The notes under the pieces were generated by a model. That model saw nothing but the letters and a program-made list of their open reading frames with translations, was not told the origin of the DNA and did not search any database. Of a DNA stretch of 64,000 bases, positions 26,214 through 35,024 are shown one piece after another. Position numbers and translations under genes: made by a program. Source of the stretch: Perlabentimonas sp034003245 (GTDB lineage Bacteria > Bacteroidota > Bacteroidia > Bacteroidales > Tenuifilaceae); contig JAVEYY010000014.1 of NCBI GenBank assembly GCA_034003245.1, positions 1-64,000 on the forward strand. The letters are read 5' to 3'. Within the stretch, counting starts at the first letter, position 1. The number at the start of each line of letters is the position of its first letter.

Positions 26214-27431
26214 CTACCTAATAATCGTTACAGAACCTTTATAGTTGTAAATCTTTCCGCTAATCTTTATCCTTATAATATAGTGGTACGAATCCATGGG
26301 CAGGGGTCGTCCGTTCAAGTCACGGCCATCCCAGGGCTCGTAGCTACCCGTTGACTCGTACACCATTTTACCCCAGCGGTTAAATACCTTAACATCGATA
26401 TCGTTTAGGTAAGGGTAAAGGGCCTCGGCGCCATCCTCCTGCGGAGCGGGGAAGTACCAGCGCTGGTTCTCGGCGATATGGCTGCCGGGAATAAAGGCCG
26501 ATGGGATCCGGAACTTGCTGTAGTCGGCGGCCCGCACGCGGATGGAGTCGGAGTTCACGCAGCCATTCTCGTCGGTTACGTACACCGATATCCACTGGTC
26601 GCCAGCACCCGCCTCAACCGGGTAGGTAGACTGGAACCACTCGGCCACATCGTTCCACTTGCGATCCTGGTAGTTGTAGGTGAACCACTCCCAGTTCATG
26701 AAGTTGGAGCCCCAGGCATCGAGGGTAAGGGTTTGGGTGCCGAAGAGCGTGGTATCGGCTCCCAGGTCGATCTCGGGCAGCGGGTGAATAACGGCCTCGG
26801 CGGTGCCAAAGGAGCAGAACTGCAGGAGCATATCCTGGTCGTTGAAGAAATCCTTGCGGAGCTGCACCTGGAAGGTTCCCGCCTCGGTGGTGAGAAGGGT
26901 TTCGCCGGTGGAGCCGTCCTCCCACAGGTGGCTGTAGAACGAGGCGCCCGGGTCGATGGTTACGGTATCGCCATCGCAGGCAAAGAACTGGCCGATAAAG
27001 GCGCTGTCGAAGAACGACTCGGTGATGATGGTGGATGAGTTCACAATCACTACCTGCTCGATCTCGGTGCCAATGCAGCCGTAGGCGGTGGTTTCGACCA
27101 CGGTAAACGTGTAAACGCCGCCCTGGTCGGGGTTGCTGGGCCAGGTGATCTTAACCGTATCGCCGGCAATATTGTGGTAATCGAGCAGCTCGGCGGTGAC
27201 ATCGGTGCGGGTTTCGCCCTGGTTGAAAAAAACCCTCCACTCGAAGCTCGATACGCCGTTAAAGCCCTTCACCCAGTACAGCTCCTCCGATCCGGCGCAG
27301 GCCCAGGGCAACTCATCGGTGTCCTGTGCCCGGGCTGGTGATCCCAGAACCGCTGTAAGTGTAAGTACGAGTAGTATGTGTAGAGTTTGTTTCAAGTTGT
27401 TCGTTGTTTGTTGGGTAAGGGCATAGAGCAT
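26214..27431 (-). CDS. Type IX secreted protein with gliding-type (type B) C-terminal domain
   Basis: This secreted protein of up to 405 residues has a signal peptide ending SPARAQ. The start is uncertain: the ATG at 27431 gives an N-terminal extension, and a TTG at about residue 13 would give a more normal signal. The middle has Ig/PKD-like segments. The last 90 residues are the gliding-associated sorting domain (PSAFIPG, VKVFNRWGKMVYES, WDGRDLNGRPLPMDSYHYII), which directs export through the type IX system. The PorP/SprF protein downstream is its likely outer-membrane partner. GC content is high, unlike the next gene upstream. Confidence 0.9.
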   Translation of the reverse strand: MLYALTQQTTNNLKQTLHILLVLTLTAVLGSPARAQDTDELPWACAGSEELYWVKGFNGVSSFEWRVFFNQGETRTDVTAELLDYHNIAGDTVKITWPSNPDQGGVYTFTVVETTAYGCIGTEIEQVVIVNSSTIITESFFDSAFIGQFFACDGDTVTIDPGASFYSHLWEDGSTGETLLTTEAGTFQVQLRKDFFNDQDMLLQFCSFGTAEAVIHPLPEIDLGADTTLFGTQTLTLDAWGSNFMNWEWFTYNYQDRKWNDVAEWFQSTYPVEAGAGDQWISVYVTDENGCVNSDSIRVRAADYSKFRIPSAFIPGSHIAENQRWYFPAPQEDGAEALYPYLNDIDVKVFNRWGKMVYESTGSYEPWDGRDLNGRPLPMDSYHYIIRIKISGKIYNYKGSVTIIR

Positions 27432-27643
27432 AGGGCATAGAGCATAGTGCTTAGTGCCAATGGCCGCCCCATTTACCCCAAGGGTGAGCGGCCGCCCAGC
27501 AGCTGTTCACCCCTGTTGTTTGTGTAAATCTGATTTTTAAAGAACGTTTGTGGCCTTTGGGCCGTTGTACACCCCGCCGGGATTAGGCGGCGGGATGCGG
27601 TGATAATTACTTTCTTTAGCATATTGCTATGCTACAATTTCTA

Positions 27644-28615
27644 CTAGATAGCAAAGTTGTTGGGAATATGGAAAATTGGTCCTGTCGAAGGAGCTGGGTT
27701 AACAATAAAAACAACATTATTGTCAGTAAAAACATAGGTTAAGTAATCTGTTGAATAGCGATTAACATGAACATAATCAGACTTCTCTGTAATTGCTGAG
27801 ATAATACCGTTTGCTGCTGCAACAGGAGCATCAGAGGCTTTTAGTAAGGTATAAGTGTATCTTGTTCTGTTTGTTCCTGATAATGCTAACGCTGATGAAT
27901 TAAAATCGTAGTCAAAGTTTGGAGTTGCTGCTGTCCAACCTGCTCCTCCATCAGCAACACCCTTGGTTGCCATTGTAAAGTCCACAAAAGTGTTGTTTGT
28001 AGAAACTGTTGATAGAACATCACCGTTTTCATCAATTGTTTGAACTAATTCTTGTACAGCAAAAGCATAAGTAGCTAAATCATTAGGAACATTCTCAACA
28101 ATGCGAATATTAATGGCTTGAGCTGCTTGTGCTCCGCAAAAGGTAGTTGCATCTGCAGTAGTTATAGTTGCAGTAGGAGGAGCAATAACTCTAGCAACAA
28201 ATTCCGTTGGGCTGGCGTCAACACAACTACCGAAGGCTGCGCTTGCTTGCTCAGCTACAGTAATAGTATAATCAGTTGTGCCTGTTAGGGTTATTTCCAC
28301 ATAGTTAGCGGGTGTCGTTGCTGGCTTGTTAATCACCATGCCACCTGTAGCAGTCCAGTTCCATACAAAGCCTGTCGTTAAAGCCCAACTTCCACCTGAA
28401 TTATAACTTCCGTGATATATTGGATCTGGTTCTGCATATAATCCAATAATTGTTGATCCTCCTGTTCGAAGAGTGTAGTAACTAATTTCTGTAGGGCTTT
28501 GTAAATCATCAGAATACTTTTCGTAGTCAGAATTTGCAACTTGCGCCATAGCGCCGGTGATAACGAACATGGCCACCATGGTGAGGGCCAGCTTAAGTAA
28601 ATTTTTTGTTCTCAT
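27644..28615 (-). CDS. Secreted Ig/PKD-like protein beside the type IX cluster
   Basis: The protein has 323 residues from the ATG at 28615, which begins a clean signal peptide (MRTKNLLK ... GAMAQ); an in-frame ATG 93 bp upstream is unlikely. The mature part is rich in Thr, Ala and Ser with beta-sandwich-like segments (WNWTATGGMVI, TGTTDYTITVAE) and two cysteines that may pair. It lacks a recognisable sorting domain. Its position upstream of the type-B CTD protein and PorP/SprF fits a three-gene secreted complex. It is visibly less GC-rich than the two genes downstream, so it may have a different history. Confidence 0.65.
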   Translation of the reverse strand: MRTKNLLKLALTMVAMFVITGAMAQVANSDYEKYSDDLQSPTEISYYTLRTGGSTIIGLYAEPDPIYHGSYNSGGSWALTTGFVWNWTATGGMVINKPATTPANYVEITLTGTTDYTITVAEQASAAFGSCVDASPTEFVARVIAPPTATITTADATTFCGAQAAQAINIRIVENVPNDLATYAFAVQELVQTIDENGDVLSTVSTNNTFVDFTMATKGVADGGAGWTAATPNFDYDFNSSALALSGTNRTRYTYTLLKASDAPVAAANGIISAITEKSDYVHVNRYSTDYLTYVFTDNNVVFIVNPAPSTGPIFHIPNNFAI

Positions 28616-29096
28616 AGCTTGAAATTGTTTAGTTAGTAAAATTGTTTGTGTTTGTTTAATTTCTGTTTTTTTTGTGACGCGTGACTGGTGACAAGTGACT
28701 AGTGACAAGTGACGCGTTTGTTACTTATTCATTGGTTGTGTTTTTTCAGCTTTAAGGGTTAGTACTATGGTTAGTTGTGCGTTTATGCTGTTGTTGAAAA
28801 AGACTTTATGCGTTTTGCGCGTGTCTCGGGAGATTGGCGTTCTTTGCCAAGCTAACGAGATTTGGTGTTTAGCGTTTGCCTGTCTCGGAAAAGCAGCGTT
28901 TTTGCTGGTTTGACGAGAGCGTTTGCCTCCTATTCCTCAAACTTCCTCCTCTTCGGTCTAAAAGATGGCTTCGCTCGTACCTCGCTCGCCATGACGCGTT
29001 TATTAATCCACAGATTTTCTCAAATTCTCACAAATAACAGGTTCTCATCTCTTCCTCATCTTCCGTCTTCCAACCTTCCCCCTCAAAATTCGGCCG

Positions 29097-29127
29097 CAAA
29101 GTAAGCCATAAAATTTCGGGTTATCAA
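29097..29127 (-). promoter_or_regulatory. Possible promoter of the type IX cluster
   Basis: On the minus strand, TTG (29127-29125) lies 20 bp before TTACTTTG (29104-29097), one base off the TAnnTTTG consensus. If used, transcripts would carry a leader of about 480 bases with a repeat unit before the gene at 27644-28615. Confidence 0.35.
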
Positions 29128-29580
29128 CAGGTGATACGTAAAACTGTTAATTTGTTTACACCTAATTAGATGATCGGCATCATTGTGTTGATGAACGGGT
29201 GGAATTGTTAGGTTTAAAGTTTAAGGTTTAAGGTTCAATGTTTAGGTTGTGAGTGCTCTTGGCTTCCTGCCCTTTGCCTCATCGCCTCATCTCATCATCG
29301 CCTTAACTCACCATCGCCTCATCCTTCTGTCTTCTAACTTCAATCTTCCGTCTTCTTCCATCTTCCTTCAAAGAACGCTAGCCAGTCCGCTTTCGGACAA
29401 TTAATTTGGCTGCATATATAAAAGCAATGATAGTGCCATAAATTGTTTGTTTCTCTTTTTCTGTCACTTACAAAAAGGATGGGGTTTGGGGAAGTACGTT
29501 TTCGGGCACGAAGTATTGAACGCGAACGCGCTAAAGCGCGATGAGGGGATGAGGCGAGAGTGATTGGATGATTGGATGAT

Positions 29581-29623
29581 CCGCCAGTGGCGGACAGGTT
29601 GGATGATTGATCGCCGAGGGGCG
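29581..29623. repeat. Pair of REP-like GC palindromes in a simple repeat
   Basis: CCGCC-AGT-GGCGG (29581-29593) and CGCC-GAGG-GGCG (29612-29623) are set in a 'ggatgattggatgat' repeat. Each ends in a similar GGA(C/T)AGG tail. Confidence 0.5.
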
Positions 29624-29923
29624 GATAGGGAGTTGAGCGCGAAGTTGCACGAACGCGAAGATATATATTGTTGTGGATCTGGTAGACCTGACAGCGTGCG
29701 AAGCTCCTGTCAGCGTCTAATGAGATTGGTTGATCCGCCAGTTGGTAGGCTTGTTGTTTATACGCTAAGGCGCGAAGATATCGTTGCGGGTTGGCGTTAA
29801 AAATCAGCGTAGATCAGCCTAATCTGCGTCATCTGCGTTCCATTATTGCCTCGATTCCGTACCTAACGGCACGGTGGGATCATCCTTGGCTATTGTGGCT
29901 ACCGACATTTTGTCCCTACGGGA

Positions 29924-30028
29924 CAAGGACAGTAATCTCGTTAAACACCAAAGTACGGTGGTTCCTCTCGTTAGCTATCGCTTCCGAGACTAGCTGAGAC
30001 AGGGAGTATGAATAGGGAGCAAGAGGGA
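29924..30028. repeat. 105-bp direct repeat, left copy
   Basis: It is closely similar over its whole length to 31182-31286, in the same orientation, and contains an inner hairpin-like CACCAAAGTACGGTGG. The two copies flank the coiled-coil gene at 30257-31162. Confidence 0.75.
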
Positions 30029-30043
30029 TTGGTTGATTGGTTG

Positions 30044-30068
30044 ACCTGCCTGCTAGCGCTAGACAGGT
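30044..30068. repeat. Imperfect palindrome beside the direct repeat
   Basis: ACCTG ... CAGGT ends with an inner CTAG/CTAG pairing. It sits between 'gattggttg' and 'ttggctgattgattgg' phrases, like the other small hairpins in this gap. Confidence 0.4.
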
Positions 30069-30197
30069 TGGCTGATTGATTGGTGTGTATAACCTAATTT
30101 GTGCTATTTGTGTAAATCTGTGGATAGCAGTACCCGGTTGACCAATAATAAAACGGGTCTGCGGGCGTTGTAATACTGCACGGCAAATTGTTTGCCC

Positions 30198-30228
30198 TTG
30201 GCAATGCAAGGATTTGTTTATACTTTTG
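30198..30228 (+). promoter_or_regulatory. Promoter of the coiled-coil gene
   Basis: TTG (30198-30200), a 20-bp spacer and TACTTTTG (30221-30228) match the Bacteroidota consensus, 28 bp before the chosen ATG. This also argues against a start at 30188, which would lie upstream of the promoter. Confidence 0.65.
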
Positions 30229-30256
30229 CGTGTTGAACTTAATAGATAATTTGAAA

Positions 30257-31162
30257 ATGGACAACAACGTTAATACTGCCAATAGCGCACCAAAGGGAAA
30301 AGCGGTGATGCTTCTTACTGCCTTTATCGTGATTTTAACCGTTGTGCTTGCCGTAGTGGGCTGGATGTACTTTGCCGAGCAAAAAGAGGCTCAGGAGATT
30401 CAGCTGCAGCTCAACGCCGAGAAGGACTCGCTCACGCTGAACCTTCAGGAGATAATGTACGAGTATCAGGAGCTTGAGACCGATAATGATGCAGTAAAGG
30501 CCAAACTCCAGGAGGAGCAGGAGCGCGCCGCCAAGCTTTACGACGAGCTGCGCCAGGTAAAGCAGGTAAGCTACGCCAAGATCAAGGAGTACCAGCGCGA
30601 GCTGGGCACGCTTCGCGCCATTATGCGCGATATGGTAAAGGAGATTGACTCGCTAAACACGCTTAACCAGCAGCTTATTGCGGAGAACATCAAGGTTCGC
30701 CAGGAGTTCACCATCTCGCAGCAAACGGTGGAGTCGCTCGAGCAACGCACGGAGGAGCTGAGCACTGCCGTTGAGAAGGGTTCTATAATCAGGGCACGAG
30801 ACATCTACCCCAAAACCATTAATAGCCGTAACCGCGAGGTTACCCGCGCCCGGAATGTTGATAAGATACAAACCTGCTTTATCCTATCGGAGAATTCTAT
30901 TGCCAAGGCCGGGCCAAGGTATGTATACCTTCGTATCCTGGGCCCCGATGGTTTTATCCTGGCCAAATCGAACACCGACCTATTCGACTTTGAGGGCGAG
31001 AAAATTGTCTTCTCGGCACACCGCGAGGTTGACTACCAGAATAGGGATGTTGAGATGTGCATCTTCTACGATAACAACGGCGAGCTGATTGCCGGCAAGT
31101 ACGAGGTTAGCCTCTTTATGGATGGCTACCTGATTGGGCAGGGAGAGTTTTTGCTGAAGTAG
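30257..31162 (+). CDS. Membrane-anchored coiled-coil protein
   Basis: The protein has 301 residues. The ATG at 30257 is chosen because it lies just behind a good promoter. One TM helix (about residues 16-40) is followed by a long coiled coil (about 45-190, rich in Glu, Lys, Gln and Leu) and a C-terminal beta-rich domain of about 105 residues (IQTCFILSENSIAKAGPRYVYLRI ... YEVSLFMDGYLIGQG). The topology is N-in with the coil outside the cytoplasm. I do not recognise a named family. It is flanked by 105-bp direct repeats and lies beside the type IX secretion genes, but a link to secretion is not shown. Confidence 0.72.
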   Translation: MDNNVNTANSAPKGKAVMLLTAFIVILTVVLAVVGWMYFAEQKEAQEIQLQLNAEKDSLTLNLQEIMYEYQELETDNDAVKAKLQEEQERAAKLYDELRQVKQVSYAKIKEYQRELGTLRAIMRDMVKEIDSLNTLNQQLIAENIKVRQEFTISQQTVESLEQRTEELSTAVEKGSIIRARDIYPKTINSRNREVTRARNVDKIQTCFILSENSIAKAGPRYVYLRILGPDGFILAKSNTDLFDFEGEKIVFSAHREVDYQNRDVEMCIFYDNNGELIAGKYEVSLFMDGYLIGQGEFLLK

Positions 31163-31181
31163 GAATTTAAACGCTAAGGTG

Positions 31182-31286
31182 CAAGGACCGCAATCTCGTT
31201 AACCACCAAAGTACGGTGGTTCCTCTCGTTAGCTATCACTTCCGAGACAAGCTGAGACAGGGAGTGTGAGTAAGAGGCAAGAGGGA
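31182..31286. repeat. 105-bp direct repeat, right copy
   Basis: Same length and orientation as 29924-30028 with about a dozen differences by eye. It contains CCACC-AAAGTAC-GGTGG, a 5-bp stem. Confidence 0.75.
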
Positions 31287-31538
31287 ATATCGATTAACGA
31301 TTTAGGGTTTAGGGCTGGGGCAGTGCGCTAAGGGCTATGTATCTGAGTGTAATCTATGATTCTATGTTTTTTATTAATTGGCTGATTGCATTGCCAACTT
31401 CTTTTTGCTTCAGTCTTCAGTCTTCGGTTTTCTCCCGTTATCACGGCAAAAAAACCCTCAATCCTCTCGTTAACCCCCAAAGGACAGCGGTTCCAGAGAC
31501 AAGCGGAGACAGGCGTTTTCGGGCTAAAAGATGGCTTC

Positions 31539-31554
31539 ACCGCCGGCTGGCGGT
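31539..31554. repeat. REP-like palindrome (ACCGCC-GGCT-GGCGGT)
   Basis: Identical to the hairpins in the 179-bp tandem repeat (25878-25893 and 26057-26072), and set in the same 'taaaagatggcttc ... tcgcca' flank. Confidence 0.6.
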
Positions 31555-31629
31555 TCGCCAAGACGGGAAGGTGTTACCCTTCGCCTCATCGCACTCTCTC
31601 ACGCCTCTTCTCTTCGGTCTTTAGTCCTC

Positions 31630-33783
31630 TTACCTCTTCAACTCCCGTTCAAAGGCAAATGATATAAGGCTAGAGATGGTTTTTAGAAGTTCTATTTCGG
31701 TTTTGGTCCAAATCCGCCTGTTTCCACACTCATCAAAACCGATGTAACCAAAGGGCCTGCTCCCAACCTGCAACCTGAAGATAATGAACGATTCAATATC
31801 CTGTTCAATCATTAGGGCTGCAAACTCCTGGGGTAAATCAACGTTTAAATTGCGCGACATTAAATACTCCCTCTCACCAGCCCAATCCTCAATCATGCTT
31901 ATTGGTACCTGTTGTAAGGTTTGCATTTGCGATTCAATTCCCTCGTTACACCACTCAAAGGTATTTGAGGTAAAAGACTGCTTGGCATCGTTTTGGAAGA
32001 TATACACCCTACTTGCCTGTGTGAAATTTCCAAGCATTATAAGGGTTTGCTGAATTTTTTCAGAAAAAGGGATGTTGGTATTCAGGGTGTAGGAGATATT
32101 CGATACAACCTCGTGCTGTTGCAGGTTTTTCTTAAGATCCTCCTCACTCCTACGTAGCTCGGTTTCAATCGCCTTTTGACGCGTAATGTCCGATACCGTA
32201 CCCGTAATTCTCAGCAGCTTGTTGCGCTCGTCGCGGATTAAGCGTGTTTTCGATTGTATCCAAATAACTTTCCCATCCTTACGGATAACTCTGGCTTCCA
32301 TGTCGAGATTGGTTCCCGAAGCCAGAAAGGCCATCACTTTCTGCCTAACCAGATCGTGATCCTCGGGGTGCAGATGCTTCTCACCCAGCTCTACGTTTAG
32401 GTCGACCTCGAGCGGTCGATAGCCCAGAATGGCAAATACCATTGGTGAGAAGTAACGCTCGTTAGTTACAAAATCGAGATCCCAAATTCCCATATTGCTG
32501 GCTGCCAGTGCTAACTTTAAGCGCTCCTCGCTTTTCTCAATCTTATCCTGAGTTACTCTGCTATCGGTGATATCCCTATTTGAAATAGCCACCAGCATTC
32601 CGGTGGGTGATTCGATGGTGAAAATGGAGTGCTGAACAACCTTTAAGGTTCCGTTGCTCAGCTTAATCTTCGACTCAAAAAGCTTGCCCTCAAGGGCATT
32701 TTTTCCCTTCTGTGATATGTCGGCAAAAACATCAGTTAGCTCCTTAATAAAATCTCCAACGGGTCGTTGATCGGGCGAGAGGTTATGCTGCAAAACCCAG
32801 ATGTAATTACCAACTGCTTGCTCGCGCTTAATAAGGGTTAACCGCTCTAACGCTGGGTTCCATTCCTGAACCACACCATTTCTATCCACCACCAATAGCC
32901 CATCCAGCGTATTCTCAATAAATCCTTTAAGTGAACTGCTATTGCCGTTTACCTTGTAGTTTTTTCGTGTTTGGGGGTCGATAAATGTGTGTAAACCAAC
33001 AATGTGATCGGGGTTGCCGTGCACGTCCCAGCCAACTACCTCGAAATTTGCCAGAACAGTGTGCATTCCATTAGCCCTATCCACCACTTCGTACTCCCAC
33101 TGCAGCTGTTGCTGCTTGTTAATCCTAATATTGGTGATAATCTTGTTAAACTCCTTCTTCGATTCGGGGTGAAGGGCGCCAATCCAGTCATCAACCCTAA
33201 ACTGGCTGGCTCTGGGTTTAAGATTCAGAAAATCGAAGAATTTTTTGTCGATTCTAAATTCGCCCGTTTCTATTTGGAAATCCCACGAGAAAAGGTTGGG
33301 CATGTTAATATTCAGGTCTCGTTTGCTTGATAAGTCGGCGGTGTCACCCAGGTTATATGTGGTTCCGTTTGAGTCGTTCAGCACCATTAATATTGAAGCC
33401 TTTCCTTTCCAAAAGCACCTCTTTATGCTGGGTTTGTATCGCTTAACTTCGCCATTGCGTCGGATAATACTTAAGGACTCCAACTCTGTGGTCTTAACCT
33501 TAAGGCTTAACTCAATACCCAGATATTTTACCAGAAAATCGCTCCCCTGTGGCGAAACGAAAACATCGCTTATCGCGATGTTGATGAACTCCTTTCTGCT
33601 GTACCCCAACTCCGACAAGGCCTTATTGTTACCGTATACCACCTTATTCTCGGAGATAATGATTATCCGTTTAGGAGAACTATCAACTAACTTCTTTAAG
33701 AGTTCTTGTAACGAGTTGATGTTGTTCTGTATAGAGATTATCGTTTTGCCGTTTGGTTCGATTTTTTCTACTTTACTTGTCAT
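31630..33783 (-). CDS. Multi-PAS/GAF sensor protein without output domain
   Basis: This protein of 717 residues has four PAS-like domains: about 30-135, 165-275 (LFSWDFQIETGEF), 285-405 (ENTLDGLLVVDRNG) and 425-545 (AASNMGIWDLDF, followed by a PAC-type RLIRDERNKLLRITGTVSDIT). A C-terminal GAF domain spans about 560-715. The usual histidine kinase or GGDEF output is missing and the gene ends right after the GAF domain. No kinase frame continues in the 460 bp downstream, which is repeat DNA. It may act by protein-protein contact, or it may be a kinase truncated by the repeat region. It has no membrane segment. Confidence 0.85.
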   Translation of the reverse strand: MTSKVEKIEPNGKTIISIQNNINSLQELLKKLVDSSPKRIIIISENKVVYGNNKALSELGYSRKEFINIAISDVFVSPQGSDFLVKYLGIELSLKVKTTELESLSIIRRNGEVKRYKPSIKRCFWKGKASILMVLNDSNGTTYNLGDTADLSSKRDLNINMPNLFSWDFQIETGEFRIDKKFFDFLNLKPRASQFRVDDWIGALHPESKKEFNKIITNIRINKQQQLQWEYEVVDRANGMHTVLANFEVVGWDVHGNPDHIVGLHTFIDPQTRKNYKVNGNSSSLKGFIENTLDGLLVVDRNGVVQEWNPALERLTLIKREQAVGNYIWVLQHNLSPDQRPVGDFIKELTDVFADISQKGKNALEGKLFESKIKLSNGTLKVVQHSIFTIESPTGMLVAISNRDITDSRVTQDKIEKSEERLKLALAASNMGIWDLDFVTNERYFSPMVFAILGYRPLEVDLNVELGEKHLHPEDHDLVRQKVMAFLASGTNLDMEARVIRKDGKVIWIQSKTRLIRDERNKLLRITGTVSDITRQKAIETELRRSEEDLKKNLQQHEVVSNISYTLNTNIPFSEKIQQTLIMLGNFTQASRVYIFQNDAKQSFTSNTFEWCNEGIESQMQTLQQVPISMIEDWAGEREYLMSRNLNVDLPQEFAALMIEQDIESFIIFRLQVGSRPFGYIGFDECGNRRIWTKTEIELLKTISSLISFAFERELKR

Positions 33784-33876
33784 GCTGTTGGGTGAAATAT
33801 TTATAACATAGGGCGAAGTTAACTTAATTTTGTAACATTGTAGTCAATATTATATCACATTTTTACTGTTTTATAT

Positions 33877-33884
33877 TACTTTTG
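33877..33884 (+). promoter_or_regulatory. Possible -7 element for the XRE gene
   Basis: TACTTTTG fits TAnnTTTG and lies 44 bp before the ATG of the XRE regulator. No TTG is found at the right distance upstream. Confidence 0.35.
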
Positions 33885-33928
33885 CATTAGTCTCTTTTGG
33901 GGGTTAATTCGCTGTAACAAAAATTGAT

Positions 33929-34294
33929 ATGACAGAAAACGAAAGGTTAAAAACCATCCGAGCCGAGCTAAAATTAACTCAGCGTGCATTTAGCGAATCG
34001 CTGGAAATTAAGCAAGGATCTTACTCTGATGTGGAAAGGGGAAAGGCCGGCATTAGCGCTTTACTGTTAAAGAATTTAATTCGCAAGTATAGGGTTAATC
34101 CTCTTTGGCTCTGCGAGGGTGATGGCGAAATGTTCCTGCACGAGGATAACAACTGGTGTTTACATTCTCGAGCCGACTTGTCAAGCAAAAATGTTAAGCA
34201 TAGCGAGGGCAGCGATGACTATTTGCAGCTCCTACAGCGCGAGCAGCAATACATAAGCAGTATACAGGAGGTATTAGATTTTTTGTCGAAATAG
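33929..34294 (+). CDS. XRE-family helix-turn-helix regulator
   Basis: This DNA-binding protein of 121 residues has a Cro/C1-type HTH in residues about 5-65 (ERLKTIRAELKLTQRAFSES, then YSDVERGKAGISALLLKNL). This is followed by VNPLWLCEGDGEMF, a segment often seen in phage-repressor-like XRE proteins of Bacteroidota, and a short helical tail that may dimerise. No phage gene is nearby. It is divergent from the PAS/GAF protein, which could be its target or its partner. Confidence 0.85.
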   Translation: MTENERLKTIRAELKLTQRAFSESLEIKQGSYSDVERGKAGISALLLKNLIRKYRVNPLWLCEGDGEMFLHEDNNWCLHSRADLSSKNVKHSEGSDDYLQLLQREQQYISSIQEVLDFLSK

Positions 34295-34325
34295 ATATAG
34301 ATACGAGGAATATTACTGCTGTTTT

Positions 34326-35024
34326 TTAGTTAGATGCAAAAGCCAGGGCACCAACGCTTACCCTACATCCCTTCACCTCGAGCAGTTTAGCAGCACACGC
34401 TTCAAGGGTAGCACCTGTTGTTACCACATCATCGACAAGCAATAGATGCTTGTTTTCGATCTCCCCGCTATTGGCCACCGCAAATGCTTGCGAAACATTT
34501 TTAACCCGTTCGGCTCTCGATTTGCGGGTTTGGGTTTCGGTAAACTCCTTTCTTACTAGGTGTCTTGTGGATAGCTCAACGCCTAACCCGGCGGCCATTC
34601 CCTCGGCAATTGCCTCTGCTTGGTTATACCCCCTTATCCTTAATTTCTTGCGATGCAGTGGAACAGGAACAACATAATCGATATCGGAATAGAAATCCGA
34701 TCTCTTTAAAATGTTCCCAAACTGACGCCCTAACTCAACGCCAATTTGGCGTTCACCCTTATACTTGAGCTTGTGGAGTAATGGACGATACTTGCTGCCC
34801 TTGGCAAAGAAAAAGTAAGCACAGGCATTCTCTACGTTAACTCTACCCCAGAAAATCTTTGCAACCGGGTTTTCTTTATCGTTCCAGAAGTGGGTTTGAG
34901 GAATCTCATATTGACACTTGATGCAAATAACATCCTCTCCTATCATCAGGTCGGTGCCACAGACAGCACAAACCCGAGGATAGAAGAGGTGAAAAAAACC
35001 AGAGAGGTAATCCTTGAGCGACAC
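34326..35024 (-). CDS. comF: ComF-family phosphoribosyltransferase-like protein
   Basis: This protein of 232 residues has an N-terminal zinc-finger-like CAVCG ... CIKC pair and a C-terminal phosphoribosyltransferase domain with the PRPP-binding LLVDDVVTTGATLEAC motif. ComF proteins are needed for the uptake step of natural transformation in several bacteria; the biochemical function is unclear. The start is GTG at 35024, overlapping the TAG of the DUF2147 gene by one base (TAGTG), so the two are translationally coupled. Confidence 0.88.
   Translation of the reverse strand: MSLKDYLSGFFHLFYPRVCAVCGTDLMIGEDVICIKCQYEIPQTHFWNDKENPVAKIFWGRVNVENACAYFFFAKGSKYRPLLHKLKYKGERQIGVELGRQFGNILKRSDFYSDIDYVVPVPLHRKKLRIRGYNQAEAIAEGMAAGLGVELSTRHLVRKEFTETQTRKSRAERVKNVSQAFAVANSGEIENKHLLLVDDVVTTGATLEACAAKLLEVKGCRVSVGALAFASN

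Larger units (their letters stand above)
28616..30256. other. 1.6-kb gene-free repeat mosaic
   Basis: No gene is supported here. The region holds a diverged copy of the 179-bp repeat (about 28932-29040), a reversed 'ctcgtta...' phrase (about 28815-28912), runs of 'ttccgtcttc', a 'gattggatgattggatgat' simple repeat broken by GC-rich hairpins (29581, 29612), an 'aatctgcgtcatctgcgtt' phrase (about 29827), and the first 105-bp direct repeat (29924-30028). Open frames inside it translate repeat DNA and have no family features. Possible promoters face both ways at its ends. Confidence 0.6.
31163..31629. other. Gene-free repeat region
   Basis: This gap holds the right 105-bp direct repeat (31182-31286), a 'tatcgattaacga' phrase, a third diverged 'ctcgttaacc' phrase (about 31457-31515) and another copy of the 'taaaagatggcttc' hairpin unit (31539-31554). 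No gene is supported. Confidence 0.6.

Noticed and set aside
26478..27038. 186-codon frame antisense to the type IX secreted protein
   Set aside because: Same reason: a GC-rich shadow of a well-supported gene.
28862..29104. 80-codon open frame in the repeat mosaic
   Set aside because: It runs through the diverged 179-bp repeat unit and low-complexity pyrimidine DNA.
29564..29997. Two short open frames before the coiled-coil gene
   Set aside because: They cover the 'ggatgattggatgat' simple repeat and known intergenic phrases; no plausible protein.
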